64,000 nt of DNA from Macrophomina tecta (Eukaryota; Ascomycota; Dothideomycetes; Botryosphaeriales; Botryosphaeriaceae): positions 1,054,001-1,118,000 of the forward strand of contig JAKSGN010000038.1 of the NCBI GenBank assembly GCA_024180945.1, written 5' to 3'. Made by a program: the position numbers and the translations under genes. How positions within the stretch are numbered: the first letter of the stretch is position 1; each line of letters begins with the position of its first letter. This document shows positions 12,670 to 25,275 of this stretch, piece by piece. The notes under the pieces were generated by a model. It ran no database searches. It saw only the letters and a list, made by a program, of their open reading frames with translations, and was not told the origin of the DNA.

Positions 12670-15600
12670 ACTTTGGTGTCGAAAGCTTCGAGTTTTTCGT
12701 TGGGGCCGCAAAAGTACACGCCCAACAGGGAACTTGCCCGCACCGCCCCTCGGATGCACAATGAAGGGGTTCTCGACATATGCAATATGCAGGGCGACGA
12801 CGCAGGCGGTGGCAAGCAGATGTGCCGTGCACTACATGACTTGCTCGATCGCTTGTCTCCGTACGCGATTTTGGATTGTTCTGTCCGCGCAGGAAACGCG
12901 ACACAATGGCCCAAGTGCACGTTTTCTACTTCCCCTTTCCCTGCAGTTCAGAGTGGCGGTAAGCCTCTCGGCAACTGACAGATGTTACAACTTATTGTAG
13001 AGAAGAGGCGTTTTCTTTCTTGTTCCGTTCAAGCGGCAAAAAGAAAAGGGCGTTCGCGCATGATCAGAAAGATTTCACAACTGATCAAGGGTGACTTCAT
13101 GGTTTGACGCAGACATCTACCCTGTATATTTATTGAATCAAAGAGACGAATTACTGCCAATCAAAGGTCTGTGTAGCCTCGTGAATGCCTCCATGCGCTG
13201 GTGACACCATTTATCTGTTTGCTCAACGCGTATGATCTCCAACTGCACTCAGCCGTTCATTCGCGACAAGTTACTTCCACACAGCCCCCCTATCGACAAG
13301 AAAAAAAATTAACTCCCGCGCATCTGAGACGCTCATCCCTCATCAGCCGGCCCACTTATCCATTCTCTCGCCAATCACCCACCTAGCCTAACGTCACTCC
13401 AACGCGCACATACCCCTTTGCCTCGCATACGTCCTTCTGCAAATGTTCGTTTCTTCGTGCCGACAAGCACGGCCGCATCCCACTAATAGACCTAATTGGA
13501 CCCCACACTCACATCAATCGCCCCGGAACAACACCCGCCGTCGCACAGCATCGGCTAACGCCAAAGGAACGGATCCTCTTCCGGGGAAGCGAGAAAGTTT
13601 CTCGGTAGGCCAGTCTGTCAGTCTATCCTGACCCTATACAGTACGACGTTACACGAGCAGAGGGGGAGGGAAAGACCCTGAAGCGGGGCTGATGAGCAAA
13701 CGTATCTGCGCTGCGCTGTCCTTCGTCCTCTTTCCCCCCCTGCGTGATACAGTTGCGGCGGCTGAGCATTCGCCCTATGAGCTCGACTACCTTTCCGAAT
13801 TTCGCCACGAGCTGAAAGGGAAGGGAGAAGTGGACGGCGCGGGCTGTGTTTGGCCGCGAATACACGGGACGGCAAGGCGAATGAGCCTGCCCATGTCGAG
13901 CTGAGGTTGGGGTTAGGCCTCGAGCGATTCCGAACCTCGTCCCTGCGCCTCGCAGCCGCCGGCCGTGGAGGAGGCAAGCGCCGGCCAGGCCGCGGGCGCG
14001 CAGCGGGTTGGTCTGGAGGTGCTGGGTAGCTCGGTGGCGGATCTGGCCGGAGCTGAAAGATGACTACTGACCTTCCCGTTGGTTTTTTTTTTTCTTTTTT
14101 TTTTCTCCCTACCAGCTCTCCTCTTTCCTGTCGACGGGCACAAAAAGGAAAAAAAAAAAAAAAAAGGAAAAAAGAAGCTATTGGTCCGGACTTGCCTAAT
14201 CTTCAACCACGGTCGCTGATTCCCTTGAGCAGTAGTCTTTACAAGCGCAGATGCAAGGGGCGCAGCGCCCCGCTATGCTTACTTCTCCGCTCCATCCTCT
14301 CCGGCGTCCCTCATAGCGGGCTGACAGACCTTTGGCTCCCCCTCATTGCGCCCCGAAGCTGAAGAACGGGTACTACCATCCAAGACCTACCGCGTCTTTT
14401 TCTATCAAGGAGCGGAAGCTTATGTCGAACAAGCAATAATACTATCCTTACGACGGACGGACTACAGCTTCCTCAGGCCGGAAATTGCCTGCACTATGGG
14501 CTTAGGTACATGTGTGTTTTTTTTTTTTTTTTTTTGCGCAGCAATAAACTGCGTGCTGTTTGTTTGGGAAAAGAATAGAGCAGTCTTTATCTAGTATAGG
14601 ACGGCAAGAAAGGTGCCAGAAGAGCAAAACAGCTAACACATTGGGTGGGACACGGCGGTGACAAGGTTGTTCGACGCTCGGGGAAAAAAAAGGTGCCGTG
14701 TATAGCGGCGGGGTATAGCAACCCAGCAGCGAAACTGTGGCGTTTTTTGTCCGTTGTGAGACACGCACGTACAAGCGGTTTTGAGAACACATGCACGCGT
14801 TGTGTTGTCTCAAAAAGGCGAAACGCGCAGTAGGTTGTGCGCTTGGTAGTGGTGGTGGTTGTTTGGTGTACGTGACATACGGGCGTACCGCTGGAACGGT
14901 CTAGATGCCAGACGGGAGTTTAGGTGCATGAACGCATGAGGATCGAACGATGCTAGGGTTTGTGTGTTGCGGGGTCAAACAGAGAGGAGAGGAGGAGGAG
15001 AAGCAAGAGGGTGCGGCGAGTGAAGAGTCCGGGACCGGTGCGCAGGCTAGAAAGATGGCAGAAGCGCATCGGGAGTGCGAGGCACAGGCAGACCAATGCG
15101 GATCTCGGGCAAGTTCCCGTGCGTTGTTGGTCAAGGCAGCCGGGCCATGCTGGGGCATAAGCACATGCCATCAAACCCTGGTTCTTTTGTGGTCGAAGGA
15201 CGGTTGGTAAAAGGTGACTTGGTGGCTTTTGGGACTGTCACCAAACCCCGTGATGGTGCTGTCCGCTCCGTCATGCAAGAAATTGAAGCGCCGGAGCGAA
15301 TTCCTGCCTTCCCCTCTCCTTTCTGAATCCTACGTGAAGACACGAGGAAAGAGACCGCGTGGACAGTGAGCGCCACCGCCGGCCGCGGTTGGTTCCTGCT
15401 GCCCACGACCGTGTCGCGCCTTAGCTCGCTGAGGCTAAAACCTTCTGCAAAACCCTATCTCACGCTCCTGTTGATCAAGCCTCCTACGTATGTCGCTACT
15501 TCATTGAAGCTGTGCCCCTTGAGAGCAACCGCACGGAGTAATCCCTCCGTCTGACTGAACGACTGCCCCGCTTCCTCTACCTACCCCACACTCACACACA

Positions 15601-18057
15601 TGCAAAGCACACAGTCCAATACGCTCTCTTGACGCCTGCACTACCACATGTCGCCCTAATCATCAAAAAAGGCACAAAAAAAAAGGTGAACTACAATGCA
15701 ACGCGAAGCTAGACTACGAAGGCACGCCCACCCCACCCGATTGCGCTATCCGCGATTCGGACACCCACACATAACCAACCACTGCTCTCGTCAGGCGGCG
15801 CGTAACAGAAACGTAGCCTTTTTTTTTTTTTTCCTTGTGTCGTCTCTTGGCATCGCGCAGCGCTTGTGAGTGATCGGGGAGGGGCATGCGCAGGCGCGCC
15901 ACGCATGATTGCTGGGGGGTTTTGCCTTTTGACGTTGCAGACCCGTCAGAAAAGAAAAAAAAAAAAAGGACCTACCATCAACCAGCCAACCACGCATCTT
16001 CGCCGCTGGGATATCCCCCGTCCAACGAAGAGATCCCAACATCCCGCCGGCCCCCGTCGGCGGCGGCTGGCTGCCGCCTGCCTACCGCTTTGCCGGTGGG
16101 TGCTCGCTGGCGGGCGTTGCGCTGCGCTGCGCTGCGCCGCGCCGCGCCGCGCCGCCGACTCGCCGACAATCGACTTGGCAGAACGCGCGTATGCCCGCTC
16201 GAGACGAGACGAGACGAGACTAAGCCGAAAGGCAAAAAAAATAAATGAGATAAACGTGAGATGTTTACGAGAGCAAGCGGCCGTGACGACATGTCGCTAT
16301 TGGAGCGATGGAGGCGATGTGGTTAATGCCAGTGGCGCCAGAAGCGGAAGTGATATGATGGTGTTGAGTGGAGCGTCCGCTGCGGCGGGCTCTCGGCCGG
16401 GCGAGTCCTGGCAACACATCATCACACCTCGCACCAGAGGCGGTGCTCGGCCGAGGAGGAGGAGACGGTGAGCTTCTTTGTTGTGGGGGCCACATGTGTG
16501 TGAACGAAGGCTGGGGCTGTGGAGTGGCCGGTGTTTTATTTTCTTTGGTGCGGAAAATCGGGAGGGGCAAATGTGGAAGAATTGTTGCGTTCTGTCGTCG
16601 ACGCGCGGTGGGGTGACGCGCATGGCGAGGGTCGACTGCTTGTGGGATGAGCGACCGGTCGCCGAGGATGGTTTGGGGCGTGGCTGGGCGCGGAATGTGT
16701 TGGTGACTCTGCCTCTGAAATGTCGTGGCCAGCAGCGCGGTTTGCCGGGTCAGGCTGGCGCGTGTGAATCCCATTTTCATCAACACCGTCGGCTCCTGCG
16801 ATTCTGCTCCATCACTCTCTTCAGCTGCGCGGAATCTACCGGTGATAGGCAGCACCAGATTTCCAGGAGGCTTTTTCTTGGCCGTTCATGCAGCATTCGT
16901 TGGTACTAACATCCACTCTCACCTAGGTGTCCCAAGGGTTTGAATGAGTATCTGGATAGCCGAACAATATCAGGGCGCGAGAACGGCTAGCTTATCGCTA
17001 ATGCTACTCATTGGAATGTTTGGGATTCGATAGTTTTTTCTCTAGTGCCTTGAACTGGGACGACAGTGCGCCGAACTCACCAGCTCACACTCGAAAGCGC
17101 TCTACCAATCCCTCTCGGCGCCAAGAGACGAGGAAGGGCTATTATCGCTTTAGTGTTGTTTCCTATCCATAGATTACTGCCTACTCTGCGGCTGTTTGCC
17201 TGGGTGGGAGCCTAAAAGTCGCGTTATTCAAACCTCGCTACGCCGGTTAGACCCAGGGGTAGTACAACGGAGACAGACCAATCCGTAAGAATAGATAAGG
17301 GGAACCCCTTCTCCCCCTGTAATCATCGCTCGTATCCGATATTTCCTTTAAAGGCGACCGATACTATCGTGTGTCTCCATTCTGCCCCCCAGAGTAACTA
17401 TAGCTTGCACCGGGCCTAAACGGGCCAGCGACACCAGTCAATCCGGCGCTCGGCCCTGAATGAGGGTAAGGCTTTACCCATATCCTGAGGAGCAGCGGCC
17501 TGAGATTGCCTTAAATGCTTACGTTAACAACCTTCGAGAGTCAGACACCCCACGTAAGAATAGCGAGCATGGCTGGGACCGGACCAACACGGCTCTCATT
17601 CGGCAACTGAGGAGGCAGACCAGTGCCGAACGAGCATTGAGGCTCAAGCCATCGGCAGCTATGTCCTCTCAGTACAACACACTCACCCCGCGCACCTACT
17701 GGCGTAAAATCAGCTGCCGAACCTTGCCGCAGCGGATCGTCCGGCTTCTGACCCATCTGCCGGACGGGAGGGGAGCAGGGCGCCTACCGATTGGCCAGAC
17801 CCTGGGGTGCGGGACATAAATGTGAGTGCCGAAACGGCTTTCAGGGCCAGGGACCGCTGACCGCTGTGTGGAGAAAGGCGGGGAAGAGTATGTTGACTAC
17901 CCCACATCCCATGTTTCTTAGAGCTGTTCATCAAATAGTGATCCCAATGCGGGCGCCGATGGGATGATGCTATAAATCTTGTAAGGTGCTGCTGCGCGTT
18001 AGATCTCCGTGCAACTGTCCCCCGACAGAGAGGGGATTGAAAAAAAAAAAAAAAAAT
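12670..18057. other. Gene-poor intergenic region, 5.4 kb
   Basis: No gene is supported. 12,700-13,400 is ordinary spacer downstream of the BTB gene. 14,050-16,250 contains many A or T homopolymers (for example 14,081-14,102, 14,149-14,164, 14,517-14,535, 15,819-15,832) and G+C pentamer repeats. 17,000-17,850 changes character: unique, moderate-GC sequence with stop codons in all frames, possibly a decayed repeat, though I could not match it to any element. The last 200 nt should contain the promoter of the oxidase gene. Confidence 0.45.
16118..16157. repeat. GCGCT/GCGCC pentamer repeat
   Basis: About eight consecutive 5-nt units, GCGCT turning into GCGCC, occur here. A second pentamer array of GAGAC type follows about 40 nt later (roughly 16,199-16,220). 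Both are simple-sequence repeats with no coding role visible. Confidence 0.8.
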
Positions 18058-19947
<1,890 letters not shown>

Positions 19948-20280
19948 AGATCGGTATCCTGCGTGCAACCGCATTCGGACGGGTAGAAAATCCACTCTCC
20001 TATGCAAAGATTGATATTACTTCCCAGGTACTTACCCAGTGCCCCTCAGTGCTGATCGCCTGCGTAGCTAGAAGTTCGGTGAAGTGGTGGTCAGCGCCAG
20101 AATGCTCACCGGAATGGACATCATCCTACAATACCCGTCGATACACAGAGACCATCGGGCACGATGAGGGATATACTTCATCTACCATCTCTCATGGCTA
20201 ATAATACAGGGACATTAAGCATTAAGTCATCAAAGGGCATGTTCCACCCATGAAGTAAAGGCCATCCGCCATCGAGTCAC
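19948..20280. other. Convergent 3' spacer, 333 nt
   Basis: Short spacer holding the 3' ends of the oxidase and the convergent regulator gene. No gene or structured element seen. Confidence 0.5.
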
Positions 20281-20934
20281 TTAATCCGCCAACCCATAAA
20301 TCGGCTTCAACGTCTGCCACGCCCATTTTGCAACTCCATCCACGCGACGCATATCGCCAATCCAATCCAGCATGACCTCCACGCTCCTCTGGATCCTCTC
20401 GGCGCCCACCTTCTCCTCGCAGAACCGCCACACCTCCGGGTTCTCCCTGACCGCCCGCAGTATCAGCAAGAACATCAGGAAACTCTGCGTCCACACGAAC
20501 ATATTCGGAATGAGTCGTTTCTTGTCACGGACGGGCGGATATGCGACCGGCCATTCCATCATGCTATCGACTGCGATGACGAAGCCATCCAGGATCTCGG
20601 GCGACTGTGCGACGACGGCTGCCGGCTCGTGCAGCACCTTCCACACGAACGGCCGGTGGATCATGAAGCGTGCGTAGTAGTAGCGGCAGCGGAGCTGCGC
20701 GAGCAGGATGTCGACGTGCAGGAGGGGCGGGCGCTCATGATCATTCTCGGCGCGCGGCGCGTTGGTGCTGTTGTTGCAGTCAATGCGCGCGGAGTCGTCC
20801 CAGGCCAAGTCGCGTGGCAAGAGCGCACGCCAGGTGTGCAGTTGGCGCGAGAGCTCGGTGATGATGAGATGGTGGTGCGCTTTTTCGCCTTCTTTGCGGC
20901 CACTGTCGGATGCTGATATGCTGGAGCGTTAGTG

Positions 20935-20966
<32 letters not shown>

Positions 20967-22726
20967 AAAAGGGTGGAATGGTTCATGGCAGATCAGCACT
21001 TACGGTCGTGGAGCTCTTCGAAAACGCGATATATCAGTCCGCGGATGGATAGCATGCTGAGGAAGCTGTATTGGTACTTGCTCTCGATGCTCGGCTGGGC
21101 CTCGAAGTCGTTGCGGTCGTCGAAGTCCGGGAGCGCGATGACGTCGCTAATATCCTCCCCGTCGGGACGGGGGAGATTCAGGTCCAGATAGTACCATCTG
21201 GGAGGGATCAGTAAGACGGCGGATCTGTGTAAGGAGTCGAGCGTTCGTACGATTCAATGATGCTGCATGTCCAGAACGATCTTCGAATCATGTCTACCCC
21301 ATGCGCATCCCACTCGCTTTCAAGTCTGAGAAGAATGATGAGTGTGGGTACAGAGCATGGCGTGGAAGCAAGACGGCTAACCTCAAGATAGCTCTCAAAG
21401 CGTCAGAAGCTGTTATCGCCATCCTCCAAAAGTCCTGGAGTCTCGTCAGCGTATCCGATGCTCGGACGGCTCAAGTGCACTCACGGTATGCCTGCAACAT
21501 GACTCAAAGTATATCCTGGTCCGAAGATGATCAGCGTGGCGCTCGACGTGGAGAGTTGGTTCAGAAAGCCTACGCCATGAGAAGCATCGCTTGGGTATTT
21601 GCCAATGACAACGAGCTCATTACGAAGCCTATGCGCCTCCTCGCTTCATTGAAAAACTCCAGCGCGGGCGGGGTCGTGCCGTTGCCGCCGCGGATGCCGC
21701 TGCCTTCGGCCACAGGCCGACCATGCGTCCCTTCCTGCGCCGCGCAGCCCAACGCAAAGACCAGCAGGGCAATCACTGAATCCAGGCACCCAAAGGAGAA
21801 GCCTTGAGCTTTGATGGTGGGCAAGATACCGCCCATGAAGTCCCTCCGATCGAGCACCGGATAGACCATGTTGTAGGAGCCAAAGTAGGCGTTGGCGTAG
21901 CGGTCCATCAGATCCGGGGGCAGGTCGGTGAGGATGGTGCGCGGCAGGCCGGCGTTGTCGGTGACGTTGAACAAGGTCGAGCTGCGCGGCAGCGGTTCGG
22001 GCGACAGCGGGCTCGAGGCGCCCAGCAGCTCTTGCCGGACGAGCCAGGCGGAGCCCCAGCGCATGATGGGCTCGAAGTCGCTGGCGCGGTCGCCGCCCGC
22101 GCGCTTGACCAGCGTCTGGATGGCGGGCCACGGGAAGATGGACAGCGCGCCGCGCAGGTCATGGCTTTCGGAGAAGTAGTCGGCGCGGCGCCGGGCGGGG
22201 TGCTGCTCGGGGGAGGCGCCCTCCTTGCCCGGTGGCTGGCTCTTTGGCGGGCCGGCGGGGAGCTGGAGCAGCACAGTGTGCAGTTGGCGGAGGCTTTCGG
22301 GGCTCTGGTCCAGGATGCGGTCCACTTTGGCGTCAAGGCGCTTGATTGTGTGGAGGATCTCGGCCTGTGTCTTGTCTTTCCTGGGAGCGAAGACATCGCG
22401 CTGGTTAATTGGGCGGCTGGGTCGGGCTGTCCCTCTGCCTCCCGGCGGGGCGCACGACCTGTGAGACGGGCAGAGAGACGGGCTTGCTGCGCGGGGACTC
22501 ACTTGGTGGGTTTGGGCTCGCGATAGACGCACACCAGGTCGAGGCGCTCGCACAGGCCGCACCTGGGGCGCTGTTCGTCGCAGCGCGTCTTGCGCGTGCG
22601 GCAGGTCTCGCAGGCCTGGGCGGCGACGTGCATGTGCCTTCGGCGGCCGGCCACGGTCCGACCCGACGCCGGCTCCGCCACCGGCGTGGATCCCGACGAC
22701 GACGTTTCAAGAGAGGATCTGCTCAT
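20281..22726 (-). CDS. Zn2Cys6 transcription factor with fungal MHR domain
   Basis: Nuclear DNA-binding regulator. I join seven exons, with introns at 22459-22502, 21516-21573, 21435-21484, 21326-21381, 21198-21250 and 20913-21003, into 697 aa in one frame. The binuclear zinc cluster is at residues 39-66, Cys 39, 42, 49, 56, 59 and 66, with spacing C-x2-C-x6-C-x6-C-x2-C-x6-C. A short coiled-coil segment follows (ILHTIKRLDAKVDRILDQ). The fungal-specific transcription factor (MHR) region spans about 200-600, including the RRSFWTCSIIESWYYLDLNL motif rebuilt across two introns. The sixth intron contains a long pyrimidine/T tract on the coding strand and needs a downstream AG to keep frame. Its convergent neighbour is the VAO-like oxidase, so it may regulate aromatic metabolism (inference). 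Confidence 0.9.
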
Positions 22727-24460
22727 GGCGAGGGCGCCGGGGAGCAGGAGCAACAGAGGGCCTCCGCCTGCGCAAGGCAGAAACGGCTCTGCATTAAGTA
22801 TCTGGCCCAGAGACGTCGGGTTGTGTCATGATGGCGTTGCTGCCTGGCTGGACTCCCATTCGCGGAAGCGCTTCCGCGGCATCACCTCGGCCCCCCAGAA
22901 GGCAAGAAGATGCTTCGATTGACGGAGGCATCGTGCCAGAGTGTCGTCCGGCTGCGCGGTTGCCACGTTGCCCGACGTGCCGTGCAGCCCCCCGCATGCT
23001 CCAGCCTCCTCCTCACTCGGCCGGGCGCCTGCCACCCGCCCGCCCGGACACCCTCCTGGAAAAGCATAGCAAGCGAACAGCCCCACAGCGCCAGTCTGCC
23101 CGGCAGCTGTGTCCGACTCCCCGCAACCTACCGCCTCGATGCCGGCACCATCTCCCGGCCAATGGAGTCGAGAGACTGCAGTGACATTGCTCGGTGGAGA
23201 ATGCAACTGTCTAAGCCGTCATGGCAGAGATACAGCGCCCAAGAAAGAACCAAACAAAGAATCGCGGGGAGCCACTTTTGTGCTTGTCGGCACTAGAAGG
23301 CACTTCATGTGGCCCCAAGTCTCCTTCCTTCAGACTGTGACTACTCCGACGCAGTGGCCAAACGTGTCAGTAGTAACAGAGTTGGACAGCCACGCAGGTG
23401 CAAGTCAGATCATCCTTAACTACTTCTGGCTTCGCAACTGGGTTTCGAAAGCTGCAAGAACTGTCTTTGGATTCTATTAAGCGGTGACCGCGCCCACTGA
23501 TTGACAATGACGGCTTTCACGACGATTTCTGCATCTGTGCAACGACCGGAAAGCAGGCGCATGGCTACTCCTCGGCGAGAACGCCCCCAAATTGCATTGC
23601 ACCAATTACCACTAGGTAAGCAAATAGGTGCGAGTGCTTAGCTCATCTACGGCTTTAGAATCGAATGGTGCCTGAGCGAGCAGGTTACGGGGGAATCCAA
23701 TCTAAATATCTTGTTGAAGTTTAGCCCGGCTGCCATTGTGATGAAAATTTGGGTTTTACTAGAGCTTCAAGCCTGGAGATACCCCCTGGAGCCCAATTGA
23801 ACGAGCAGGGGCATTCAACGCAACCAGAGAGAGAGAGGCTGCGGAGCGCCTAGCGAACACCCCTGGTGGGCTTGGTCCGGTTTGTAAGCAAATAAATTGG
23901 CTGACTCTGATGGTTCCTGATCATCGTAGAACGGCTTCGACGCTTTCAATACCATCCAAATTATTCGGCGTTGCTACCTCGGGGATCCGTAAGGCCTCTC
24001 GTGAGCCTTATTCCTTAGAAATCCGGCCTGAGAGATGTCGTTCCGGAAACTCTTCAGCAAGGCTTGGGGTGGGCACTAGGGAGACTTTCTACCAACAAAG
24101 CCGTTTTCTGGACAGTAGTCTTGGGAACATCTCGCAACTCTTGTCACTCGTGTCCTTCACCCTCATGCGTCTTGTCGCAACAATCGCGCAAGCACACGAG
24201 CGGACCCACTTCGGACTGGGCCTGCGAGGTATCCATGTCTTTGAACGTCATGGGCCCACTCGGAGATGAACTTACTTTCTGCAATTACCTTGAAAATCCG
24301 GCGTCCGCTTTATGATCCTATCAATATACCTGCGCTGAATTATCTTGCACAACATTTTCTTTGTAGAAACAGAGGCGAAGAACGCCATCGGAGGACTATA
24401 AATGAGAAAGAAACAACATGCAAACTCCTGGTGTGCAATGTAGCATTTTGCACACTTGCG
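22727..24460. other. Promoter side of the regulator and spacer
   Basis: Start of a 14-kb gene-poor block. The first few hundred bases are the regulator's promoter and leader. Beyond 23,300 the sequence has short frames with frequent stops and looks like decayed or non-coding DNA. No gene recognised. Confidence 0.45.
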
Positions 24461-24870
24461 TTGCAAGATAAATCCCCTACGAATACCCTAGTAATCTCTT
24501 TGATTATTAATGAATTAGGTATTCTCAATACAAATTACACCCTAGGCCGTGTTAGGGGGAGTAATTAGTTAGGAATAAATCCCCTGTATTCCTAATCTAA
24601 AATACTAATTCTAATTGCTAACTAACCCTTCCTAACCGCCGTAACACCCGCCCCCCCCTCCTCTCACTCTAAATAAGGTCCTAAATTTCTTAACATAAGT
24701 TAGCTATTTCTATATTATTGCGTTATGGTCGAGATGTTTAAGAAAAGATTATATTTCATAGTAGAACAGGCGTATATTTTGCCACGAAAACGTGTAAAAT
24801 ATTGTGCTGCATGTTACTAGTGTGCATGTTGTATTATCCCGACTATAAACGATAATTTCAAAACGATGAC
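24461..24870. other. A+T-rich island inside the gene desert
   Basis: A marked compositional drop compared with the flanks: many TAA/TTA/AAT words and few CpG. This is the look of repeat-induced point mutation (RIP) acting on an old repeat. It contains a candidate TG...CA terminal-repeat-like segment (24550-24646), listed separately. No open frame of note. Confidence 0.55.
24550..24646. mobile_element. Possible solo LTR remnant, 97 nt
   Basis: The segment starts TGTTAGG and ends GTAACA, so it has the TG...CA ends of a long terminal repeat with short imperfect inverted ends (TGTTA/TAACA). It opens with a purine stretch (TGTTAGGGGGAG) resembling the polypurine-tract junction of Copia elements, and lies in the A+T-rich island. 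No matching second copy or target-site duplication was identified, and it is very short for an LTR, so this is weak. Confidence 0.2.
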
Positions 24871-25089
24871 TTCCGACACCACGATTTCCAGGGACTCTCC
24901 GCAGGGAAGTTATACTGATAATGGTGACTTAACCAATGCAGGTAGACTTCTCCATCTTCTTCGGGACCTGCCATCTCCATCGTAGATTTACTCTTGAGGG
25001 GGGCTGTAGCATGCCCCTCCCAGCGGCCCGCAACGCGCTTGAAGGGACCCCCGGGTTTCCCTCATGAATCGGGGAGTTGTTTCAGAGGG
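24871..25089. other. Short spacer within the gene desert
   Basis: About 220 nt between the A+T-rich island and the duplicated fragment. No gene or repeat seen. Confidence 0.4.
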
Positions 25090-25275
25090 TCAGGCCGCAG
25101 GCCATGATGCCTGGTGGGGGACGAGCCCGAAAGGAAGTGGATCCGCTGAATCTGAATGATGATTGTATTCTTGAGGTTGTGCCTCGTTGCCAGCTACTTG
25201 CCTTAAGCTGTCTGGTGGCGTGACTACTCGATTAGTATCGAGGCTGTCACCTGACAATGCCGTAGGCTACTGCTC
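25090..25275 (-). pseudogene. Decayed fragment related to the 52.1-52.3 kb locus
   Basis: This stretch aligns by eye, with many substitutions and small indels, to 52,110-52,290. Shared blocks include CCCGAAAGGAAGTG, GAATGATGAT, CTCGTTGC and GTCACCTGACAA. On the minus strand both copies can be read as a related peptide: LSGDSLDTNRVVTPPDSLRQ here and LSGDNPDANQAATQTGSSRQ at 52 kb, followed by VAGNEAQPQ or VASNEGEPQ. No start codon or intact gene surrounds it here, so I call it a fragment of a duplicated gene. Confidence 0.5.

Noticed and set aside
16265..16855. 196-codon minus-strand open frame
   Set aside because: High in Pro/Arg/His/Thr with no recognisable motif or splice partners. Looks like a shadow of G+C-biased DNA.
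24266..24568. Frame in the A+T island suggestive of a retrotransposon tail
   Set aside because: No reverse transcriptase, integrase or RNase H motif can be read in any frame. Only a weak LTR-like segment remains.
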